DNA from: an uncultured Verrucomicrobiales bacterium
GTDB taxonomy: Bacteria > Verrucomicrobiota > Verrucomicrobiia > Verrucomicrobiales > Akkermansiaceae
Direction: 5' to 3'
Length of the DNA stretch: 11,961 bases
Assembly: GCA_937969125.1 (NCBI GenBank)
Contig: CALBVA010000191.1
Location: 1 to 11,961 of the forward strand
Position numbers and translations under genes: made by a program. How positions within the stretch are numbered: position 1 is the first letter of the stretch; each line of letters starts with the position of its first letter. The notes below the pieces were generated by a model. The model had not been told where the DNA came from. It made no database searches and worked only from the letters and a program-made list of their open reading frames with translations. This document shows, piece after piece, positions 7,242 through 11,961 of this stretch.

Positions 7242-7289
7242 TCCTCCCCGAAGCTTGCTCCTCCAGCTCCCAGGGGCAATGATTCCTCC

Positions 7290-8036
7290 GTGGCTAAAAA
7301 ACGAGGACGTAGCAAACACCAGCCGATGGGTCTGGAGATCTTGTACGAGGACCGGGACATCATTGTTGTGAATAAGGCCGCCGGTCTCCTCACGATGGGG
7401 ACGGGGCGCGATGCCGGGCGTACCGCCCATGCCGCGTTGGATGACTATGTCAAAAAGGGGAACTACAAGTCGCGGGAACGCATTTTTATCGTACATCGGC
7501 TGGATCGCGATACCTCCGGCGCACTCGTTTTCGCCCGCTCGGAGGATGCGAAATTGAAACTCCAGAAGAACTGGGAGAAGGCTGACAAGACCTACCTAGC
7601 CTTTGTCGAAGGTCACCCCGATCCGAAGGAGGGAAAAATCTCCAGCTATCTCACCGAGAACGAAATTTCGAAGCGCGTTTACTCTACCGACAATCCCAGA
7701 AAAGGGCGGCTTTCCCACACCGTTTATAAGGTCATCAAGGAAGTCGGAGCTCGCAGCCTGATGGAAATTAGTCTCCTCACCGGACGAAAAAATCAGATTC
7801 GCGTGCACCTCGCAGACAAGGGCTGGCCCATCGTGGGTGACAGCAAGTATGGCAAAAAGATCCGGGACAATAAGCGCCTAGCCCTGCACTCCCACGTTCT
7901 TGCCTTTGATCATCCATGGAGCGGGAAGCGCATGACCTTCACCGCGCCGATTCCTAATACTTTCCACAAGATGGCCGCCGCCCCGCCTCCAGAGGAACCA
8001 AAGAAGAAGGCGCCGAAGAAAAAGGATCAGTCATGA
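7290..8036 (+). CDS. RluA-family RNA pseudouridine synthase
   Basis: A 248-residue RNA pseudouridine synthase of the RluA family, which isomerises uridine to pseudouridine in rRNA or tRNA. Numbered from the GTG at 7290, it has the catalytic motif HRLDRDTSG (69-77, catalytic D72), SHTVY (142-146) and GRKNQIRVH (165-173), where the family usually has GRTHQIRVH. No N-terminal S4 RNA-binding domain is present. The C-terminus is a proline- then lysine-rich tail. The frame extends up to an ATG at 7197, but those 31 extra residues look non-coding and would leave only 36 bases for the divergent toxin promoter. The GTG gives a natural AKKRGRSK opening, with a GGGG-containing stretch at 7272-7277 as a weak Shine-Dalgarno. 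ATG 7326 is a third option. Its stop overlaps the next start by 4 bp (ATGA). The exact target nucleotide cannot be predicted. Confidence 0.88.
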   Translation: MAKKRGRSKHQPMGLEILYEDRDIIVVNKAAGLLTMGTGRDAGRTAHAALDDYVKKGNYKSRERIFIVHRLDRDTSGALVFARSEDAKLKLQKNWEKADKTYLAFVEGHPDPKEGKISSYLTENEISKRVYSTDNPRKGRLSHTVYKVIKEVGARSLMEISLLTGRKNQIRVHLADKGWPIVGDSKYGKKIRDNKRLALHSHVLAFDHPWSGKRMTFTAPIPNTFHKMAAAPPPEEPKKKAPKKKDQS

Positions 8037-8404
8037 ACCAAGTTGAGATGGAAGAACTGGAGGAAAACCGTGCCGCCCGCCGGGAGCGCTGGATCTCCGA
8101 TGCCGTCGTAAAGCTCGGCGCGGGAAAGGGACACATGGGAATCATTGCCTATCTCCGTGACCAGAAAATGAGCCCCGAGCTGGCTAAGAAAATTTCTTAC
8201 GATATTTTTGACGAAGCAAAGCGGCGACTCATGCGAAGCCAGCTCGGATACCGAATTGTTGGATGGGGTCTCATCCTACTGGGAGTCTTACTGCCAGTCG
8301 GCCTATTGCTTATGCACAGCCGGATCATCGTCTTCTCTGGTCTTCCTCTCATCGGCGGAATGATCCTGCTCAGTAAGTTGGTCAATCCTAGCCGCCTTCC
8401 CTGA
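8033..8404 (+). CDS. Small two-helix membrane protein, unknown function
   Basis: A 123-residue protein that I do not recognise as a named family. Residues 1-70 are charged and predicted helical, beginning with an acidic/basic stretch (EMEELEENRAARRER). A segment at about 21-66 resembles the short helical repeats seen next to membrane anchors in other small proteins: ISDAVVKLGAGKG, then IIAYLRDQKMS, then AKKISYDIF. Two hydrophobic helices follow (about 73-94 and 98-115), with a short polar C-terminus. The N-terminal part is therefore likely cytoplasmic. It has a good Shine-Dalgarno (AAAGGA, 8021-8026, six bases before ATG) and overlaps the RluA stop by 4 bp, so the two are co-translated. The next gene starts 21 bp downstream. 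Clearly coding by context; function unknown. Confidence 0.82.
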   Translation: MNQVEMEELEENRAARRERWISDAVVKLGAGKGHMGIIAYLRDQKMSPELAKKISYDIFDEAKRRLMRSQLGYRIVGWGLILLGVLLPVGLLLMHSRIIVFSGLPLIGGMILLSKLVNPSRLP

Positions 8405-8425
8405 CGGAAAATTAACAATCCAATC

Positions 8426-9949
8426 ATGTCCGCTTCTGAAAAACCCATTCGCTGGAAAGTTCTTCTCATCATCCATGCTGTGCTTCTCATCGCTTGGCTC
8501 ATCCTGCGAAAGCTCCCCGCATTGGAGGCGAAGGGAGCTGGTGGAGCAGTCGACCTCCTCTATGTCATCCTCGCTATTCTCCTCACTCTGATTTGGCTGC
8601 TTTTCCTGAGCCGCCTGAAGTGGCCGGTCCGCCTCGTCTCATCGACACTCATTCTCTGCCTGCTCGGCCTCTTTAAGATGGATGGCCACACCGGCAGCTT
8701 CTTCCCACAATTCTCTTGGCGCTGGACGAAGTCCGCCGCCAGTGAGATCCCTGAACTCACCGGCAAGGTCGCCGGGGAAGGGGTGATCATTGCCACCGAT
8801 GGCCCCAACTACTTTCCCCGCTTCCTCGGAGCGAAAATGAAGAATTGGATCTCCGGTGAGGCTCTCCCGTCCGGGTGGTATCAATCAAAACCCAAACTCC
8901 TCTGGCGTCAGAAAATCGGCGAGGGGTGGGGGGCTTTCTCTGTCGCCGGTGACTATGCCTTCACCATGGAGCAACGCGGCCCGAAGGAGACCACGATCTG
9001 CTACGAACTCCGCACCGGTAATGCCGTTTGGGTGCACGAGGAGGAAGTCCGCTTCGAAGAATCGATGGGCGATGATGGCCCCCGATCCACTCCGACCATC
9101 GTAGATGGAAAAATCTTTACCATGGGCGCGACTGGCATCCTGAACTGTCTTGATGCCCGCACCGGAAAGGTCATTTGGGGAAAGGACGTTCTCGCCGAGG
9201 TGAAGCAATCTGTCCCGAGGTGGGCCAAGAGCTGCAGTCCCCTCGTCGTCGATGGCAAGGTCATCGTCACCCTCGGAAGCGAGGCCGAGAAAAATCTCGC
9301 CGCCTTTTCAGTATCCAATGGCGACCTCCTTTGGCGAGCCGGAGATTACAGCTCATCCTACACCTCACCCATCGTTGCGACCCTCGCCGGGAAGCGGCAG
9401 ATTGTCGCTTTTCAGCAGAAGTCGGTCGATGGCTACGACATCGAGTCCGGAGAAATCCTCTGGTCCTTTCCTGTCAAAAACCGCCAGAGTAATTGCGCCT
9501 CACCTCTCATCCTCGATGATACCGTCATCACCAGCAGTGGCTACGGTTACGGAACCCATCGCATCAAGATCACTCGCGAGGGCGATGCCTTCACAGCCGA
9601 AGAACTGTGGCACACCCGCAAGCTTAAGGCTAAATTTGCGAATATGATCATCAAGGACGGCCACCTCTACGGCCTCAATGACGGTCGGATGGTCTGCCTC
9701 GACCTCAGGGACGGAAAACGCAAGTGGAGTGGCACCAACTTCGGCCACGGCCAAATCCTCGGAGTCGGAAATCACATGATCGTGCAAGCCGAACAAGGGG
9801 GCATTTCCTTCCTGGAATTGAATCCCGAGGAGGAAGCGATCACCACTACCTTCGACGCTCTGGAGCACCGCACCTGGAATAATCCTGTTGTCGCGGGAAA
9901 GATCCTCCTCATTCGTAACGATCGCGAGGTGATCGCGTTTGAGTTTTGA
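8426..9949 (+). CDS. Membrane-anchored PQQ-like beta-propeller protein
   Basis: A 507-residue protein with three N-terminal membrane helices (about 11-29, 43-62, 68-84), a linker containing FFPQFSWRW (92-100), and a large PQQ/BamB-like beta-propeller (about 155-507). Blade motifs of the form DxxTGxxxW recur as ELRTGNAVW (194-202), DARTGKVIW (243-251), SVSNGDLLW (295-303), DIESGEILW (338-346) and DLRDGKRKW (426-434). Three helices would place the propeller outside the cytoplasmic membrane, in the periplasm. No catalytic quinoprotein signature is obvious, so a PQQ cofactor is not implied; a scaffold or binding role is equally likely. Similar proteins with an RW-containing linker occur in planctomycetes and verrucomicrobia. 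It probably shares a transcript with the preceding membrane protein. There is no clear Shine-Dalgarno, and the start is chosen because it gives a full first membrane helix. Confidence 0.9.
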   Translation: MSASEKPIRWKVLLIIHAVLLIAWLILRKLPALEAKGAGGAVDLLYVILAILLTLIWLLFLSRLKWPVRLVSSTLILCLLGLFKMDGHTGSFFPQFSWRWTKSAASEIPELTGKVAGEGVIIATDGPNYFPRFLGAKMKNWISGEALPSGWYQSKPKLLWRQKIGEGWGAFSVAGDYAFTMEQRGPKETTICYELRTGNAVWVHEEEVRFEESMGDDGPRSTPTIVDGKIFTMGATGILNCLDARTGKVIWGKDVLAEVKQSVPRWAKSCSPLVVDGKVIVTLGSEAEKNLAAFSVSNGDLLWRAGDYSSSYTSPIVATLAGKRQIVAFQQKSVDGYDIESGEILWSFPVKNRQSNCASPLILDDTVITSSGYGYGTHRIKITREGDAFTAEELWHTRKLKAKFANMIIKDGHLYGLNDGRMVCLDLRDGKRKWSGTNFGHGQILGVGNHMIVQAEQGGISFLELNPEEEAITTTFDALEHRTWNNPVVAGKILLIRNDREVIAFEF

Positions 9950-10050
9950 GTTCCTCGGTGATTTTCGTGGGTGATTTTGGGATATCTTCGCTGCGCAGTT
10001 TACCTCGGTGCCCTAGCTGAAAATATGAAGAGGTTATTGTGATTAAGCGA

Positions 10051-10071
10051 TTTAGCGTGATTCGCGCTAGA
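10051..10071. terminator. Hairpin between convergent genes, possible terminator
   Basis: TTTAGCGTG (10051-10059) pairs with CGCGCTAGA (10063-10071) around a 3-base loop, giving 9 pairs of which two are G-T wobbles. It overlaps the symporter stop codon (10067-10069, minus strand) and lies in the 117-base gap between two converging genes, a natural place for a shared terminator. Neither strand has a good T-run after the stem, so intrinsic termination is doubtful. The gap also holds a 9-base direct repeat, GGTGATTTT, at 9957-9965 and 9970-9978. Confidence 0.3.
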
Positions 10072-11584
10072 AGAATTTCGCGACCGTTTCGTCGCTCGGT
10101 GGCTGACTGGCGAGCGAGCCGATGATCATCGCGGCCGCTCCGATGGACCACATGATGGCGGCGGGGACGATGCCTCCGAAGACGAAGTATTCACCTCCAA
10201 ATCCCGAAAGAGTGAAAAAGACCACCCAGCTGATAAAAACCGCGATGACGCAGGCAAAGGCTCCGGTCTTGGTGGCGCGCTTCCAGTAAAGAGCCGCAAT
10301 CACTAGTGGGGTGAGAGCCGCGAAGCCGGAGAAGCTCCAGATCGCGAGGTCAAAGATATTCTGTTTATAAAGAACCAGCGAGAGAACGTAGGTCAGCAGG
10401 ACGATGGCAATGATGAAGCCTCTCGCCATGAAGAGAATTTGTTTGTCACTGTATTCCTTCTTCGAATTGTGAAGGACGACATCATTGGTGAACATCGTGC
10501 CCAGGCAGAGGAACTGGGAATCGAGTGATGACATGATGGCGGCGAGAATGCCTGCCGTGACCAGACCAACGATGATGGGATCCTTGACCAGAACCCCCAC
10601 CGTTTTCGCGAGAATCGCTCCACTATGGACGCTCTCCGGAAAGAGCCCCGTGGCCCAGGTTCCGATTAGCACGCAGGGCACCCAGACAATCATAATGCAG
10701 ATCGGGTGGGCGACCACGGTGAGTTTAAAGCTCTTTGCACTCTTTGCCGTAAGCCAGTGCTGGAAGAGGTGGGGGAACATTCCCACACTGAGAGGGATAA
10801 ACATGTATGTCAGGAAGGTGAGCTGCGAGATCCCAACCTCATCGTCGTTTGAGAGGGTCCGAACTTTATGGGAGTCCTTGGCCTGTTCGATCGCTGCACC
10901 GACTCCGCCGAGGCGGTCCGAAATGAGGTAGAAGGCCAGGATTCCCATGACCATGAAGACGAGGGTTTGGAAGGTATTGGCCCAGGCTGCCGCGCGCGAG
11001 CCACCGGCGAAGATATAGGTCAATACAACCAGGCAGATTACCAGGCCAGTGAACCAGGGTGGAATGGCACCGTTGGCGGTCCACTCGGGAAAGACTCCCG
11101 GGATGGTCCCGTTTGGAGTGATCTTGGTACCGGTGACTCCAGCGATCGTCTTACTCGCGCCAATGACCCCGATAAGAAGATAGGGGATGACGAGCAACAC
11201 TAGGATCGGGAAGAGGAGGTAGCCGAAGGAGTGTGACTCAAATCGCGCGCGGAAATACTGGATCTGGGTGACGTAGCCGTAGCGTTTTCCGATCGCCCAG
11301 AGCTTGATTCCGATCATGAAGAAACAGGCTGCGTGAATGAGCCCGGAGGAGGAGGCCATCAGCCCGTAAGTGCCGATACCGCGCTCAAAGGCCTTCCCGG
11401 TCGACCCCACTAAAGCAAAGGCCGTCATTGTTGTGCCAAAGACCGACATCAGGAGCATGAAGGGCCCGATGGAATGACTGGCGACGAAGTAATCCTTCGA
11501 GGTGCCTCGGAAGAGGGTTTTTGAAAAAAGCGCAAGGGCCAAAAGCAATCCCAGATAAATCGCGATGACGATGATGGAGGTCAT
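10067..11584 (-). CDS. Sodium:solute symporter (SSS family)
   Basis: A 505-residue integral membrane transporter of the sodium:solute symporter family (relatives include PutP and PanF), using the sodium gradient to import a small solute. The length and the pattern of about 13 hydrophobic helices fit. Family signatures are DYFVASHSIGPF (31-42) near the first cytoplasmic loop and ILAAIMSSLDSQFLCLGTMF (346-365) around the helix-8 sodium-site region. An AGGSRAAAWANTFQ segment (193-206) is also typical. The substrate cannot be read from sequence; pantothenate, proline, a sugar or another organic acid are all possible. It is the second gene of a two-gene unit: its ATG overlaps the stop of the upstream 80-residue membrane protein gene by 4 bp, with a strong Shine-Dalgarno AAAAGGGGG (minus strand, 11599-11591) six bases before the start. 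Confidence 0.95.
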   Translation of the reverse strand: MTSIIVIAIYLGLLLALALFSKTLFRGTSKDYFVASHSIGPFMLLMSVFGTTMTAFALVGSTGKAFERGIGTYGLMASSSGLIHAACFFMIGIKLWAIGKRYGYVTQIQYFRARFESHSFGYLLFPILVLLVIPYLLIGVIGASKTIAGVTGTKITPNGTIPGVFPEWTANGAIPPWFTGLVICLVVLTYIFAGGSRAAAWANTFQTLVFMVMGILAFYLISDRLGGVGAAIEQAKDSHKVRTLSNDDEVGISQLTFLTYMFIPLSVGMFPHLFQHWLTAKSAKSFKLTVVAHPICIMIVWVPCVLIGTWATGLFPESVHSGAILAKTVGVLVKDPIIVGLVTAGILAAIMSSLDSQFLCLGTMFTNDVVLHNSKKEYSDKQILFMARGFIIAIVLLTYVLSLVLYKQNIFDLAIWSFSGFAALTPLVIAALYWKRATKTGAFACVIAVFISWVVFFTLSGFGGEYFVFGGIVPAAIMWSIGAAAMIIGSLASQPPSDETVAKFF

Positions 11585-11823
11585 TGTGCACCCCCTTTTC
11601 CGTCCATGTCACCTTGCTCGGCCCATTTTTCGAGATGCGATGGCCAGGCTACCGTCATCACTGTTCCCCAGAACAGGGCTGCGACGAGCGAGTAGCAAGC
11701 GTGGTAAAAAAGTCCGACTGGCATGAAGCCAAAGACGAGGTTGGCATTGTCCCAGTTCCAGAAGTCCTGATGCAGGACCGCCAGAGCGAGGAAGATGAGG
11801 AAAATGATTCCGGTTTTTTTCAT
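11581..11823 (-). CDS. Small membrane partner of the symporter (DUF3311-like)
   Basis: An 80-residue protein with two hydrophobic helices (about 3-18 and 38-60), separated by a polar aromatic loop HQDFWNWDNANLVFGFMP (18-35), and a charged hydrophilic C-terminus. The size, two-helix plan, GFMPVGLFYH motif (31-40) and position just upstream of a sodium:solute symporter resemble the short DUF3311-type proteins that accompany such transporters, but this family match is from memory and is tentative. The 4-bp overlap with the symporter start points to stoichiometric co-expression, as a small subunit or stability factor. No Shine-Dalgarno precedes the ATG at 11823. The 138 bases upstream to the window end contain no gene I can support and presumably hold the promoter, although no clear hexamers are visible. 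Confidence 0.82.
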   Translation of the reverse strand: MKKTGIIFLIFLALAVLHQDFWNWDNANLVFGFMPVGLFYHACYSLVAALFWGTVMTVAWPSHLEKWAEQGDMDGKGGAQ

Positions 11824-11904
11824 CGAAGTGTTCTGTTACAGCGAAGGTCAGGGAAGACTTTCACGCTGTCGAGGTGGAAGAGTCCGAAAGGCAGCAGAGC
11901 AATT

Positions 11905-11917
11905 CACCATCGTGGTG
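11905..11917. repeat. Short inverted repeat upstream of the symporter unit
   Basis: CACCA-TCG-TGGTG is a 5-bp perfect inverted repeat with a 3-base loop, about 80 bases upstream of the small membrane protein gene. On the plus strand it is followed by GGCTTTTGGGTTT, so it could end a transcript crossing from the left, or act as an operator for the minus-strand unit. It is short enough to be chance. Confidence 0.25.
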
Positions 11918-11961
11918 GCTTTTGGGTTTCCAATTCCGCCAATTCAGGTTTTCTCAAGCCA

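Noticed and set aside
7255..7283. Possible promoter TTGCTC-N17-AATGAT for a leaderless RluA-like message starting near 7290
   Set aside because: Both hexamers match the consensus poorly and the stretch is not AT-rich; a pair like this arises easily by chance.
7161..7496. N-terminal extension of the BrnT-like toxin up to 7496
   Set aside because: The extension is antisense to the RluA-like gene and has no similarity to the family, which begins with an MEFEW-like opening matched by the ATG at 7160.
9175..9868. Overlapping open frames on both strands within the beta-propeller gene
   Set aside because: They are arginine- and serine-rich or featureless translations in other frames of a gene with clear repeated blade motifs.
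9950..10066. Possible small RNA or extra small gene in the gap between the propeller and symporter genes
   Set aside because: Only a short direct repeat and one hairpin are visible; there is no promoter-like pair, no convincing reading frame and no tRNA-like structure.

Overview
The window looks like chromosomal DNA of a free-living, moderately GC-rich Gram-negative-type bacterium. I favour the PVC superphylum, most likely Verrucomicrobiota. This is an inference from gene content and style, not from a marker gene. The hints are a MoxR/DUF58/VWA operon ending in a large VWA protein with a GATase1-like core, a membrane-anchored PQQ-type beta-propeller with a GxFxPxFxxRW-like linker, mostly weak Shine-Dalgarno sequences, and a symporter paired with a tiny membrane protein. 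There are no rRNA or tRNA genes, no CRISPR array and no insertion sequence. No gap between genes exceeds about 140 bases.

Region 1 (6-6156, + strand) is a four-gene operon: a MoxR AAA+ ATPase, a DUF58 protein, a BatA-like membrane VWA protein and an 833-residue membrane protein with two VWA domains around a glutamine-amidotransferase-like domain. The last three genes are tightly coupled (4-bp overlap, then a 2-bp gap). In this type of system the MoxR ATPase is thought to act as a chaperone on VWA partners. Known relatives include the Bat aerotolerance operons and other MoxR-VWA complexes. The true client here is unknown.

Region 2 (6153-7160, - strand) has a BrnT-like toxin, a CopG/ribbon-helix-helix antitoxin and a VanZ-like small membrane protein, in that order of transcription. 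The VanZ-like gene converges on the VWA operon, and the two share a CTAG that supplies both stop codons.

Region 3 (about 7290-9949, + strand) has an RluA-family pseudouridine synthase, a small two-helix membrane protein overlapping it by 4 bp, and a membrane-anchored PQQ-like beta-propeller protein.

Region 4 (10067-11823, - strand) is a two-gene unit: an 80-residue membrane protein followed, with a 4-bp overlap, by a 505-residue sodium:solute symporter.

Most of the window belongs to recognisable families. The parts most worth following up are the four VWA-type folds packed into one MoxR operon without an obvious BatC or BatD, the divergent BrnT, and the small unassigned membrane proteins.
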